Positions 44,518-54,166 of a stretch of 64,000 nt of DNA are shown piece after piece. Source of the stretch: CAZWDO01 sp964632485 [NCBI: uncultured bacterium] (lineage in GTDB: Bacteria; JAGOEH01). A program made the position numbers and the translations under genes. Numbering within the stretch: position 1 is the first letter of the stretch; each line of letters opens with the position of its first letter. The stretch is taken from the NCBI GenBank assembly GCA_964632485.1, contig CAZWDO010000004.1, positions 1 through 64,000 on the forward strand. Direction: 5' to 3'. The notes beneath the pieces were generated by a model that made no database searches, was not told where the DNA came from, and saw only the letters and a program-made list of their open reading frames with translations.

Positions 44518-44766
44518 TCTAAATTCCCATTGAAAATCAACTCGTTTAGCTACCTGAATGGCTCCACTCTATACCCGCGCAGTTCAGCGCCCAAATTGAT
44601 GAGCCGCCAATCACGGATGGCATGGTCCATTCGCCCGCGATGCTTTCCTTAAAGCCGAATACGGTCAAAAAATGTAAATACAACATGCTATTATTGAACA
44701 TATATAAAAAAAAACTAAAAGTCAAGTTTTTTTTCATATTCAACAACGGATTTTACTATTTCGTTC
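44518..44766. other. Divergent intergenic region
   Basis: Between ctpA and the YCF48-like gene. The first part, about 44560-44660, is GC-richer than its flanks and could be a leftover coding fragment, but no family can be read in it. The rest is AT-rich. Confidence 0.3.
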
Positions 44767-44795
44767 TTGACAACCAGTATGAAACTGTTTATAAT
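44767..44795 (+). promoter_or_regulatory. Perfect-consensus promoter for the YCF48-like gene
   Basis: TTGACA at 44767-44772, 17-nt spacer, TATAAT at 44790-44795. The predicted start near 44802 is only about 13 nt from the ATG at 44815, so the Shine-Dalgarno AAGGAG lies almost at the 5' end of the message. Confidence 0.8.
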
Positions 44796-44814
44796 GAAAA
44801 AAAGGAGTTGAATC

Positions 44815-46989
44815 ATGTATTTACGTATAAGTATAATTATCAGTATGATGATGGTCATAATCTTACAGGCCCAGGAATTGAGTATTCTCCGCGCGCCCAG
44901 TTTCCACGGCGACCTGCGTCAGTTCTATGCAGCGCCCCGATATAACTCTGAGGAACAAATTGTTTGGACAGTCGGGTACGATATTTACGCCAATGGCTTA
45001 CAATCTTTTATTTCGCGCTCCAGCGATTCGGGCAGTACCTGGGATCATCTTAATTGCGCAACCATTGAACCTTCTGCGCGGTTGAATGGAGTTTTCTTTT
45101 TTGACTCCTTAGATGGCTGGTGCGCCGGATATCCGGGTGTTATCTATCACACCGGCGATGGCGGCGAAAGTTGGCAGTCCAGGGGAAATTCCATTGAACA
45201 TGAAGGGACACTGAATGATATTTGGTTTACATCTCCTTTGAAAGGATTTGCTTGTGGAAGTGAATCTCAGGGAAGCAACCTCCTATACACTTTAGATGGA
45301 GGCAATACTTGGCAAGGGATGAATATTACCGACGGCAAAACCCTCTATAAATTTTTGTGGTTAGATAGTCTCAATGGCGTGGTTATCGGCGGTAGCGGAA
45401 AATTCGCCCGCACTTTCGATGGCGGATCAACCTGGATTAGCGGTACTGTATCCGCTGCCCCTGGGACTCTCTATGATATCTGCCGACTCAATGAAAATTC
45501 AATGATCATATCCGGAGCTGCCGGTAATCTTTACATTAGCGCTGATAATGGGATCACGTTCCAGTTTATGCAAAAAATATCCAATGTCCCTTTGTATTCC
45601 ATCGCCTTTCAGGATTCAATCAACGGCTTTGCCGTGGGTTCAGGCGGTGAAGCTTATCATAGTAGTGATGGCGGCGCCACATGGGAGCTAATGCCGCTCT
45701 TTTCGTCTGAAGTGCTGCATGCGGTCACTTCCATCGGTGACCATTTGCTCGTGGGAGGTTATCGCAGCTCACTTTTTCTCAGTCAAAATCAAGGTGATTC
45801 ATGGATAACGATCGCTAACAGTTCCCGCGATTTTTATGGAATCGATTCAAGAGGCGATACGATCGTCATTGCCGGCGGGAGTGGCGACGCCTTACGCAGT
45901 GAAGCCGATATTTCACTTGATGGAGGCAAAAACTGGCAGATTATGCCGTTAATCACCGGGAACCTGCTTTATGATATCGCATTAGTTGATAATCAACTTG
46001 TTGTATGCGGTCGGGATGCCGCTTTTTATACGTCCGATAACCTTGGCCAGTCATGGACTAATCATAGTTGGGGCAACAGCAGCACAACCCGCAATTATAA
46101 GCTTTTTTTTCAGGATGCAGCCCGGGGATATATGGTCAGCAACGATGGGATGGTCTATTTTACCGAAACCATGGGGGCTAACTGGCAAACAGTTGCCGAT
46201 CTGGGTAATTTCGCCTTATACGATATTAAATTCACATCCTCAGGCAAAGCATTTGCAGTCGGGGGCGGCGATCGGATTTACCAGAGTTTTAATGGCCAGG
46301 ATTGGTCGCATGAAGGACTGGAGCGGCCGTCCTATCAGATTACAGGGGTTTGGATGAACGATGATGACAATGGATATATCTGTGGAGAACACGGCGCAAT
46401 ATGGCGCACCCTGGACGGATTCCGCAGCATTGAGTTGATTTCTGATACCAATCTCTATGCCGATGTCCTGGTTCACGACATTATCGCTCTGGGTGACAAT
46501 CAGGTATGGGCTGTTGGTGAAAACGGACATATTTTTTATCAGAACAGCGAAGGCCTAATGTCACTTTGGGGAAAACCGCCACAAGATAGCATTGATTTGT
46601 TAGCCATTACGTCATTAAATGATTCAACCCTGGCTATTAGTGGGAGTGATGGCATGGTTTATGCGCTCCATCTTTCCCGGGGGCCCACCCGGATCGCGCA
46701 TGAGGAAAACCCACCGCCAGAGCCAGTACTCTTCCTGACGACTCCGGGGTCCCTCTCACCCGAAAAAAATATTTACTACTGCCACCTTTCCCGCTCCAGT
46801 CATATAAAAATTTCTGTTTATGATATCCTGGGACGCGAGGTATCCCGCCCAATGGATGCCAATTTGCCACCGGGCGTCCATACGATTTCAATTCCCGTCA
46901 CCCATCTAAGCGCCGGGCATTATTTCATCGCATTTTATTTAAATGGCGGCAAACCACACGCCGTCAAGCGATTTATTATCGTTAAATAA
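44815..46989 (+). CDS. YCF48-like beta-propeller protein with C-terminal sorting tail
   Basis: 724 residues. After a signal peptide ending near LQAQ, repeated blades carry the motif S/L-DGG-x-TW (SDSGSTW, GDGGESW, LDGGNTW, FDGGSTW, SDGGATW, LDGGKNW), as in the YCF48/HCF136 and BNR/sialidase-like repeats. About ten to twelve blades can be counted, so there may be two propellers. The C-terminal 80 residues (SVYDILGREVSRP, LSAGHYFIAFYLNGGK) fit a Por secretion tail. Likely a surface or secreted binding protein; ligand unknown. Confidence 0.85.
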   Translation: MYLRISIIISMMMVIILQAQELSILRAPSFHGDLRQFYAAPRYNSEEQIVWTVGYDIYANGLQSFISRSSDSGSTWDHLNCATIEPSARLNGVFFFDSLDGWCAGYPGVIYHTGDGGESWQSRGNSIEHEGTLNDIWFTSPLKGFACGSESQGSNLLYTLDGGNTWQGMNITDGKTLYKFLWLDSLNGVVIGGSGKFARTFDGGSTWISGTVSAAPGTLYDICRLNENSMIISGAAGNLYISADNGITFQFMQKISNVPLYSIAFQDSINGFAVGSGGEAYHSSDGGATWELMPLFSSEVLHAVTSIGDHLLVGGYRSSLFLSQNQGDSWITIANSSRDFYGIDSRGDTIVIAGGSGDALRSEADISLDGGKNWQIMPLITGNLLYDIALVDNQLVVCGRDAAFYTSDNLGQSWTNHSWGNSSTTRNYKLFFQDAARGYMVSNDGMVYFTETMGANWQTVADLGNFALYDIKFTSSGKAFAVGGGDRIYQSFNGQDWSHEGLERPSYQITGVWMNDDDNGYICGEHGAIWRTLDGFRSIELISDTNLYADVLVHDIIALGDNQVWAVGENGHIFYQNSEGLMSLWGKPPQDSIDLLAITSLNDSTLAISGSDGMVYALHLSRGPTRIAHEENPPPEPVLFLTTPGSLSPEKNIYYCHLSRSSHIKISVYDILGREVSRPMDANLPPGVHTISIPVTHLSAGHYFIAFYLNGGKPHAVKRFIIVK

Positions 46990-47059
46990 TTAATTTTTGA
47001 ATGTAAAACAATAGGATTTATATGAAATCATTCTCATCAACAACCATGTGGATGCGACT

Positions 47060-50000
47060 ATGAATTCACACAAACAATCAGTTGCAATTTTTATACTGCT
47101 GCTAATGGGACTGAACCTTACCCGAGCAGAATCAGCCGGATCCAATACGTCAAATTTTGTACGATGCTGGATTTTGTTTGACCGCCAAATCGGACCTGAT
47201 TTTCAACCGGTTCATTCCAGAAATCCAATTGAAAAAGGGCAGCGGTTCCAACAATTTGTGCATACCTTGCAAGATATTTCCACCCAAAGCAGAATCGATT
47301 TTTTACCATTACTGGAGTCCGCAAAAACTGAAAAACAGATCAATAGCTGGGAATTTTTTTGGATTGTGAATGCTGTGTTAGTGGATGGGCAACCAATTTT
47401 TTTTGAAAAATTAAAAAATTACCCTAACATCCGCTCCATTGTTCCCGATCGCCTTCTAACGATGCCACATCCCATTCGGAAACAGCTACCTTCACTTCTC
47501 AAAACAAATAAAGGCCACGAAACATCCCTGGATATAATCGGAGTTCCGGAATTATGGGCTATGGGGATAACCGGCGCCGGACGATTGGTGATGAATATTG
47601 ACAATGGCGTGGATGGAAACCATCCTCAATTGAGCGCTCGCTGGCGCGGATTATCGGTTTCGCCGAGCGCCGCCTGGTACGATCCGAGCTGGGGCAGCAT
47701 GTTCCCTGAAGATCGCACCGATCCTTCTAAACTCAGTTGGGGACATGGTACACATACCATGGCAACCCTGGCTGGTTGCGATCCACTGTCGGGGGACACT
47801 GTGGGAGTGGCCATCGAAGCAGAATGGATCGCCGCAAACGCTATTTCCGGAGGGAATCCCCATACATCCCGAACTATTTCGGCCTTTCAATGGGCCATTG
47901 ATCCGGATGAAGACCCCGCAACCATTAGTGACCGTCCTGACGTTATTAATTGCAGTTGGTACGACGGCAACGATACACTCGACTTTTGTGATGAAAATTC
48001 AATCTATCGTCTGGCGTTTCAGGTCTTGGAAGCCGCTGATATTACCGTGATATTCTCAGCGGGGAATCAAGGAAATGCAGACAGTACAATTTCACAGCCC
48101 GCCGGGATCGTTATCGATTCGCTCAACACGTTCTGTGTGGGCAATCTGAATGGCGCCGCTTACCTCGAGGGCCATCCTGACCCAATTTTCAGTCAATCCA
48201 GCCATGGCCCTTCGTCATGTCCGGTACAAGGGGCATTAGCATTCAAACCTGAGACCGTTGCGCCTGGAACTGATATTCGTTCTGCCGTGCCGGGCGGTTC
48301 ATATCAGCTTATGACCGGGACATCCATGGCCAGTCCCCATGTTGCGGGGCTGATTGCTCTGCTTAAACAAATTTGCCCTGAACGGTCCGGACGGGAAATT
48401 AAATCCGCTATATACGAAACGGCCATCGACCTCGGAATCAATGGGGAAGACAATACCTACGGCCGGGGGCTCATCAATGCCCCCGCTGCCTTGCGCCGCC
48501 TGATCCCTCCGGATACTATTCCCCCGGAAATAATCGTGTCTCTTTCCGCAGAGCAGATATTCAGCCACTCCATTGCCCTAAAATGGCAGGCCCCCACAGA
48601 CACCAGCCGCTGGGGAGTCAGAGGTTACGATTGCCGATACAGTCACTCTCCCATCACGGATTCCACTTCCTTTAGTCAGGCTACTATTATCGAGAATTTA
48701 CCGACCCCTGCTTTACCCGGAGAATGGCAATCCTTGGTTGTTACCAACCTGGAGGCTGATCTGGATTACTATTTCTGCATCACATCGCTTGATTTGTGGG
48801 GCAATCGATCTCCCCTATCCAATTCCTTATCAGTCCACACACTGGGCATGCCAATTTTATCAGTTTTCCCCGATTCATTTTCAGTAACATCCCCGATACC
48901 TCAGGTGGACTCAGATACATTTCTTATTACGAATACCAGCCACAATCCTTCAGCTCTCACCTATCAAATTAACATTAATTATACTGAAATGCCCTTTACT
49001 TTGACCCGGAATACTAAATCAAGTACGGAAAGTTATATTTGGCGTGATAGCCGACAATCAGGCGGACCCCACTGGGAATGGCGCGATATCTCAATGAACG
49101 GCAAAAAATTAACCGATTGGAAGAATATCCGCGCTAATTATCTTCCCAAGGACGAAGGCTTCCTGGGACCTGTCGATCTGCCCTTTCCCTTCCCCTTTTA
49201 TGATAAAATGGTCAATAAAATCTATATCAGTTCAAATGGTTTTATCTGTTTTGACAGTCTGACTACCATCACAAGTCAAAACAAGCCGATTCCGGATTCC
49301 TCATCTCCCAATGGCATTATCGCCGGGTTTTGGGATGATCTCCATGGCCGCGAAGAAGGGGAATTGTTTTTTAAGGCCGATCTTCAGGAATGTATTATTC
49401 AATATTCAAATTGGAGCCGCTATACGGCCGGTTCCGGAACACTAACCTTTCAGATATCTCTTTATCCTTCCGGTCGAATTAGATTCTACTATAAAACCGT
49501 CGAGGGAACACTCAACTCCGCCACGATCGGGCTTGAGTCCCAGTCTGGTAATGCGGGGGTTCCAATCGCTTATAATCAATCATTTGTTGACAACGAGTTA
49601 GTCGTTTCAATTCAAGCGGCTCCCAACTGGCTCCAGCTATCCCAAACAGAAGGAGTTCTGCAGCAAAGCCAGACAGACACTCTGATTCTTGCTTACAGAT
49701 TAGACGACCTTCAATCCGGCGATTATAAAGCCAATCTGATAATCCATACCAATGATTCGTCAATGAATCAATTTGATTTACCCGTACGATTATACTATAG
49801 GCCAACACTGATGGGCGAAAGTTGGATCATCCCGGCAAGCTGTCGTCTGGATTGGATAGCCATTCCCAATCCATTCAGCGAAGTTACACAGATTCATTAT
49901 TACAGCGGCTGTTCCGCGGAAATTCAAATCATCCTGTTTAATTTATTGGGCGAGCAATTGGAACAATGGACGATCTGGCCTCCTGGCCGGGGTTGGCATT

Positions 50001-50116
50001 ACTGGCGGTTTAAACCTGCCGCGCTTCCTCAAAAATTGTCCAGTGGCATCTATCTTCTGCGTTTTGCTCAAAAAGGAACTCCCCCACTTACAAAAAAAAT
50101 TATGTATATCGAATGA
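47060..50116 (+). CDS. Secreted S8 subtilisin-like serine protease
   Basis: 1018 residues from ATG 47060 (a GTG at 47048 is in frame). A signal peptide and prodomain of about 150 residues precede the catalytic domain with Asp181 (NIDNGVDGNHP), His229 (GHGTHTMA), oxyanion Asn336 (SAGNQGN) and Ser422 (GTSMASPHVAG). Then a fibronectin type III-like module, beta-sandwich repeats containing PFPFPFYDKM and SSNGFICFDS, and a tail (IPNPFSEVTQI, LFNLLGEQL, GIYLLRFAQKG) of the Por secretion type. Probably a surface or exported protease feeding peptides to the cell. Confidence 0.93.
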   Translation: MNSHKQSVAIFILLLMGLNLTRAESAGSNTSNFVRCWILFDRQIGPDFQPVHSRNPIEKGQRFQQFVHTLQDISTQSRIDFLPLLESAKTEKQINSWEFFWIVNAVLVDGQPIFFEKLKNYPNIRSIVPDRLLTMPHPIRKQLPSLLKTNKGHETSLDIIGVPELWAMGITGAGRLVMNIDNGVDGNHPQLSARWRGLSVSPSAAWYDPSWGSMFPEDRTDPSKLSWGHGTHTMATLAGCDPLSGDTVGVAIEAEWIAANAISGGNPHTSRTISAFQWAIDPDEDPATISDRPDVINCSWYDGNDTLDFCDENSIYRLAFQVLEAADITVIFSAGNQGNADSTISQPAGIVIDSLNTFCVGNLNGAAYLEGHPDPIFSQSSHGPSSCPVQGALAFKPETVAPGTDIRSAVPGGSYQLMTGTSMASPHVAGLIALLKQICPERSGREIKSAIYETAIDLGINGEDNTYGRGLINAPAALRRLIPPDTIPPEIIVSLSAEQIFSHSIALKWQAPTDTSRWGVRGYDCRYSHSPITDSTSFSQATIIENLPTPALPGEWQSLVVTNLEADLDYYFCITSLDLWGNRSPLSNSLSVHTLGMPILSVFPDSFSVTSPIPQVDSDTFLITNTSHNPSALTYQININYTEMPFTLTRNTKSSTESYIWRDSRQSGGPHWEWRDISMNGKKLTDWKNIRANYLPKDEGFLGPVDLPFPFPFYDKMVNKIYISSNGFICFDSLTTITSQNKPIPDSSSPNGIIAGFWDDLHGREEGELFFKADLQECIIQYSNWSRYTAGSGTLTFQISLYPSGRIRFYYKTVEGTLNSATIGLESQSGNAGVPIAYNQSFVDNELVVSIQAAPNWLQLSQTEGVLQQSQTDTLILAYRLDDLQSGDYKANLIIHTNDSSMNQFDLPVRLYYRPTLMGESWIIPASCRLDWIAIPNPFSEVTQIHYYSGCSAEIQIILFNLLGEQLEQWTIWPPGRGWHYWRFKPAALPQKLSSGIYLLRFAQKGTPPLTKKIMYIE

Positions 50117-50165
50117 CAAATACCATAAAAAATTGCCCGATAGAATCAAACAATCCAGGGCTACC

Positions 50166-50198
50166 ATGAACCACTCATCCCCGGGAACTAAAAATTGA
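50166..50198 (+). other. Possible ten-codon mini-ORF overlapping a TTG start
   Basis: ATG 50166 opens a ten-codon frame whose TGA (50196-50198) overlaps the TTG (50195) that starts the next gene. It could couple translation to that weak start. No ribosome site is obvious for it. Confidence 0.2.
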
Positions 50199-51295
50199 AA
50201 TTACCGCTCGCGCCTGTTGGAAAGCTCAAATATCTATCTTTAAGCGCGCTGATCATTGTACTTATCCTCAGCAAAATCACTTGTCGCGACAATGGCAAAA
50301 AAGATCCCATCATAGGAATCAAGCTTTATCAATCGATACAACTCAATGACTCGCTCTATTGGCAATGGGAGGAATTAGGGATCAATACTGTTTTTAGCAG
50401 CCATACTTCAATCACTGACAAGGAGCTTATTCCCGATTTGCGTCGGCATGGGATGCGGATATTTATAATTGTACCCATCTATTTTGACGCTGAATTATTA
50501 GCGCAGGATCCCTCCTATTATTCGATTCGGGGAAATGATCGCCGGGCCTGGGAAGATTGGGTAGCATTTGTATCACCTTTCCATGAAGGCTACCGCCGCC
50601 AAAAAATTAAGTTGATCCGGGATTTGGTCCGTCAATATCAACCCGATGGGATTAGTCTGGATTTTCTTCGTTTTTTCGTTTTCTGGGAACGTATCCGACC
50701 CGGAGACACTCTGAAAATAGAGGAATATTCATGTTTTACACCTTCAGCCATCGAAAACTTTGAATCTTGGCTGGGGCAAAAAATTCCAATCCCGCCCGAT
50801 TCAATCCGCCAGCTCTCCGCCTATATCGCGCTAAACCACAGCCAGGCATGGCAGGATTGGAAGTGTCATACGATCGCCGTAATGACGGAACAAATCGTTG
50901 ATGCCGCCAAAAAAGTAAAAACCGATTTATTAATCAATTACCATATAATTCCTTGGCGCAGAGATGAATATAATTCAGCAATCATGGCCATTGCCGGCCA
51001 GGATATCCGTCAAATTTCCCCTTTTGTCGATTTTTTTTCACCGATGTGTTATGTAGATATTCTTGAGCGCTCCCCATTATGGATCGATTCTTTGCTGGAA
51101 GATATGGCGCAAAATACTTCAAAACCCATCATTCCAAACATTGAAGCGCTGGATGATAGCCGTTTTGATGAAACTCTCCGCCGAAGTTTGGCCTCCCCCT
51201 CTTCCAGCGTCATCCTATGGTACTGGGAAAAGCTGATTCAGAGTTCAAACGCCCAATCCACTCTGAAAAAATATCGAAACCTCATTCGGAAATAA
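50195..51295 (+). CDS. Glycoside hydrolase-like (GHL10/DUF4015-type) lipoprotein
   Basis: 366 residues from TTG 50195; no ATG is available near. The hydrophobic N-terminus ends in KITC (Cys30), a poor lipobox, so lipidation is uncertain. The body looks like a TIM barrel of the glycoside-hydrolase-like families: LYWQWEELGINTVFSSH, HGMRIFIIVPIYFD, VAFVSPFHEGYRRQKIKLIRDLVRQYQPDGISLDFLRFFVFW (acidic Asp in DGISLDFLR), VDFFSPMCYVD and PIIPNIEALDD. The substrate is unknown. It overlaps the convergent downstream gene by 14 bp. Confidence 0.65.
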   Translation: MKLPLAPVGKLKYLSLSALIIVLILSKITCRDNGKKDPIIGIKLYQSIQLNDSLYWQWEELGINTVFSSHTSITDKELIPDLRRHGMRIFIIVPIYFDAELLAQDPSYYSIRGNDRRAWEDWVAFVSPFHEGYRRQKIKLIRDLVRQYQPDGISLDFLRFFVFWERIRPGDTLKIEEYSCFTPSAIENFESWLGQKIPIPPDSIRQLSAYIALNHSQAWQDWKCHTIAVMTEQIVDAAKKVKTDLLINYHIIPWRRDEYNSAIMAIAGQDIRQISPFVDFFSPMCYVDILERSPLWIDSLLEDMAQNTSKPIIPNIEALDDSRFDETLRRSLASPSSSVILWYWEKLIQSSNAQSTLKKYRNLIRK

Positions 51296-51773
51296 CCTCA
51301 ACGCCGCTCACTTTCAAAACAATATTTTTTATCAGCACACCATCAAATAGTTGAGAATTGCGATTATTTTCAAAGACAACCGCTAATACATGCTGGTTAT
51401 CAAAAAAAAAGTTTGAAATAGCAATTTCCCGGTAAATATAAGAGCTCGAATTGGAGCCGGAAACAATATCTACAATCTGCCCATTGATTCTAACATTCAT
51501 GCTGACCATATCCAATTTATAACCAAAAAGTGGGTCAATATCAATAAAATCAAAAGACAACTGTGCGGACCGAATTGATTGGTAATTTTTTAGATCAAAA
51601 ATTACAACCCGCGATTTCAGCGCATCCGCATTCAAGGATTCAGAACCCGGCAAATAAAACAGATCCCAGCGTTCCTGTTGGAAAACGCCTGGAATCGTAT
51701 CCTCATTTGCAATAATTCGCATATTCATCAGACTAAGCGCGCAGATCAGCAGAAAATAAAAACGTGTTTGCAT
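51282..51773 (-). CDS. Exported beta-sandwich protein, function unknown
   Basis: 163 residues. A signal peptide (FYFLLICALSLMNMRIIA) is followed by a beta-rich domain (SRVVIFDLKNYQSIRSAQLSFDFIDIDPLFGYKLDMVSMNVRINGQIVD and HVLAVVFENNRNSQ) with the look of a jelly-roll carbohydrate-binding or choice-of-anchor module. No catalytic motif. Single-gene unit with its own promoter and a leader of about 70 nt. Confidence 0.55.
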   Translation of the reverse strand: MQTRFYFLLICALSLMNMRIIANEDTIPGVFQQERWDLFYLPGSESLNADALKSRVVIFDLKNYQSIRSAQLSFDFIDIDPLFGYKLDMVSMNVRINGQIVDIVSGSNSSSYIYREIAISNFFFDNQHVLAVVFENNRNSQLFDGVLIKNIVLKVSGVEVISE

Positions 51774-51850
51774 CGCATCACTCCTTTGGATTATTTGTCA
51801 AGCTAATTTTCAGATTTCATTCCACTCATGTACAAATGGATACTTCATTC

Positions 51851-51879
51851 TTTATACTATATTTCATTGCTTTTGTCAA
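51851..51879 (-). promoter_or_regulatory. Promoter of the exported beta-sandwich gene
   Basis: Minus strand TTGACA (51879-51874), 17-nt spacer, TATAAA (51856-51851). Confidence 0.65.
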
Positions 51880-51941
51880 TTCTTTTTTAATAAACCCATT
51901 GGCCAATCCTAAAAAAATAGAGACCGCCATTCGATTCTCTA

Positions 51942-51970
51942 TTGACTTTTTATAGTGTTTATATTAATAT
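51942..51970 (+). promoter_or_regulatory. Promoter of the aromatic amino acid operon
   Basis: TTGACT at 51942-51947, 17-nt spacer, TAATAT at 51965-51970. A leader of about 55 nt runs to aroF. No leader peptide rich in Phe, Tyr or Trp and no attenuator hairpin is seen. Confidence 0.6.
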
Positions 51971-52031
51971 GGTATCTTAAATTGACTGCTTGTCAACTTC
52001 ATAACTCAGAACTACAATGGGAGATGCAACA

Positions 52032-52853
52032 ATGAAGAATTTAAAATTGGTAAGCCGGAGCAATCGAGAACGCACGGTAATAAAAATTGGCGACGTCGAA
52101 ATCGGCAAGGAATTTGTAGTAATTGCCGGTCCATGCAGCGTCGAAAGTGAAGAGCAAATGGTACAGACTGCCCAGGCAGTCAAACGAGCAGGGGCGCGTA
52201 TGTTGCGGGGAGGCGCTTTTAAACCCCGCACTTCCCCTTATGCATTTCAGGGGCTGGGATTGAAAGGGTTGAAAATCCTCGATATTGCCCGTAAGGAAAC
52301 AGGATTACCATTTGTTACAGAGGTCCTGGACACTCGGGATGTATCCTGGGTATGCGAATATGCCGATGTTATTCAGATCGGCGCTCGTAATATGCAAAAT
52401 TTTTCGCTTCTTAAAGAAGTCGGACGCTCCAACAAACCGGTGTTGCTCAAGCGTGGAATGTACTCTACAATCGAAGAATGGCTCAATTGCGCCGAATATA
52501 TTCTTTATGAAGGGAATCCCAACGTAATTCTTGGAGAACGTGGGATTCGAACATTTGAGACTTACACACGCAACACCTTAGATTTAAGCGCCATTCCGGC
52601 CGTAAAAGAGCTTTCCCACTTACCGGTAATTGTTGACCCGACTCATTCTACCGGCAGGATTTCTCTGATTGAACCCATGTCATTAGCCGCCGTGGCGTCT
52701 AATGTGGATGGACTGATTATCGAAGTCCATTATAACCCTTGCGAAGCCCTTTGCGATAAAGACCAGGCATTGACGCCTGATCAGTTCACTGTTATCATGG
52801 ATAAAGTCACTAAAATGAGGCATTTCATGGAGGAACAGGGTTGGCTGGGATAG
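52032..52853 (+). CDS. aroF: 3-deoxy-7-phosphoheptulonate synthase (type I-beta)
   Basis: First committed step of the shikimate pathway: phosphoenolpyruvate plus erythrose 4-phosphate. 273 residues from ATG 52032 (GGGAG upstream). The KDO8P-synthase-like form: [62 protein letters not shown] and [11 protein letters not shown]. No ferredoxin-like or chorismate mutase regulatory domain is attached, so feedback control through this enzyme is not obvious. First gene of the operon. Confidence 0.95.
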   Translation: MKNLKLVSRSNRERTVIKIGDVEIGKEFVVIAGPCSVESEEQMVQTAQAVKRAGARMLRGGAFKPRTSPYAFQGLGLKGLKILDIARKETGLPFVTEVLDTRDVSWVCEYADVIQIGARNMQNFSLLKEVGRSNKPVLLKRGMYSTIEEWLNCAEYILYEGNPNVILGERGIRTFETYTRNTLDLSAIPAVKELSHLPVIVDPTHSTGRISLIEPMSLAAVASNVDGLIIEVHYNPCEALCDKDQALTPDQFTVIMDKVTKMRHFMEEQGWLG

Positions 52854-54166
52854 ATCACTCCCTCTTAGGCGTTGTCGGCAATCCGATTCTTTTTAGTAAA
52901 AGTCCCGATATTTTCAATTATCTGTTCGAAAAAAATAAAATGCCTTATCGCTATACTCGCCTGGCAGCCGAAACGCAGCAGGAAATCGGAGAATTTTTAA
53001 ACCAACTCCCCCTGCTTGGTATCAATATTACACACCCCTTTAAAGAGGAAGTGGTCCCTTTATGCCAACAATTGAGCGCTGAGGCTGCTATTCTTGATAA
53101 AGTCAATACTATGGTTCGCCAAATAGACAATACATTTTGGGGCGCAAATACCGATATTTTTGGTGTCGAAGAGACTTTAAAGGCTCATCACTTAGAGATT
53201 AGCGGAAAAGAAGCGCTAATCCTGGGAGCGGGTGGGGCAGCGGAATCCGCTGTGTTTACAATCCATAAATTGGGAGGCGCCCCCCTAATAGCCAATCGCA
53301 CGTTATCTAAAGCCCAACAATTGGCTCAGCGGTTTCACGGACGCGCTATCAAGTTAGACGAGATTAAGCAGATTTTGCCCACGATTTCCCTGATTATCAA
53401 CACATTGCCCGGGAAGTGTTCGCTATTCCCTGCAGAATGGCTTTGTGACAAGCATCTCCTTTTTAATGCCAGCTATCAATCCTCCCCATTTTCAGACACG
53501 GCTCAGGCTCGGGGATGCCGTATAATTGACGGACGAATCTGGCTTTGCGCGCAAGCCCAAAAAGGATTCAATATCTTTTTCCCAAACACGGATATTCCTC
53601 CACTACAAGAATTCATGCTCGGTTTTGACCAGGCAGACCGTATCCGGGAACAAAAAAAACAAATTGCCTTGATCGGATTTATGGGCGCCGGAAAAAGTGT
53701 CTGCGGACGCCTGCTATCCTCCCGTTTAAATTTACCTTTTGTCGATTTAGACACGGCTATCGAAAACACCGCCGGCAGGACGATTGAGCAAATTTTCCAA
53801 CTCAATGGAGAAACGTATTTCAGGGAAATAGAGCATCAACTTTTAGCTGAACAATTAAATGGCGTTTCCAAAGTAATCGCTTGCGGCGGCGGTATATGCC
53901 AAAACGAGAAAAACCGCCAACTTCTTCAGGCAAAATGCCGGGTCATCTGGCTATGGGCGCCTTTTAACCTCTTGCAAAAAAGAATCCAGGAAGATTCATC
54001 CTTAGTCAGACCCTTGGCGCGCCAGCCGGAACTCAAACTTAAAGCATTATATCACGATCGCTTAGAAAATTACGCGCATAGCGCCGATTTGATTATATCC
54101 AGTGGAATCCGGCAACCTGAAAATATCATGGAGCATCTTTATGCAGAATTATCTACACTATTCTGA
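52841..54166 (+). CDS. aroE-aroK: Fused shikimate dehydrogenase-shikimate kinase
   Basis: 441 residues from TTG 52841, 13 bp inside aroF with GGAGG upstream. Residues 1-265 are Aro[17 protein letters not shown], catalytic Lys in NITHPFKEE, Asp in GANTDIFG, and the NADP loop [11 protein letters not shown]. Residues 270-441 are AroK: Walker [36 protein letters not shown] and RPLARQP. The fused enzyme would reduce 3-dehydroshikimate and then phosphorylate shikimate. The kinase order after the dehydrogenase is unusual compared with the separate genes of most bacteria. Confidence 0.93.
   Translation: MAGIDHSLLGVVGNPILFSKSPDIFNYLFEKNKMPYRYTRLAAETQQEIGEFLNQLPLLGINITHPFKEEVVPLCQQLSAEAAILDKVNTMVRQIDNTFWGANTDIFGVEETLKAHHLEISGKEALILGAGGAAESAVFTIHKLGGAPLIANRTLSKAQQLAQRFHGRAIKLDEIKQILPTISLIINTLPGKCSLFPAEWLCDKHLLFNASYQSSPFSDTAQARGCRIIDGRIWLCAQAQKGFNIFFPNTDIPPLQEFMLGFDQADRIREQKKQIALIGFMGAGKSVCGRLLSSRLNLPFVDLDTAIENTAGRTIEQIFQLNGETYFREIEHQLLAEQLNGVSKVIACGGGICQNEKNRQLLQAKCRVIWLWAPFNLLQKRIQEDSSLVRPLARQPELKLKALYHDRLENYAHSADLIISSGIRQPENIMEHLYAELSTLF

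Noticed and set aside
44546-44746. 66-codon minus-strand frame upstream of ctpA
   Set aside because: Composition changes within it, it spans the AT-rich promoter area, and no motif or ribosome site supports it.
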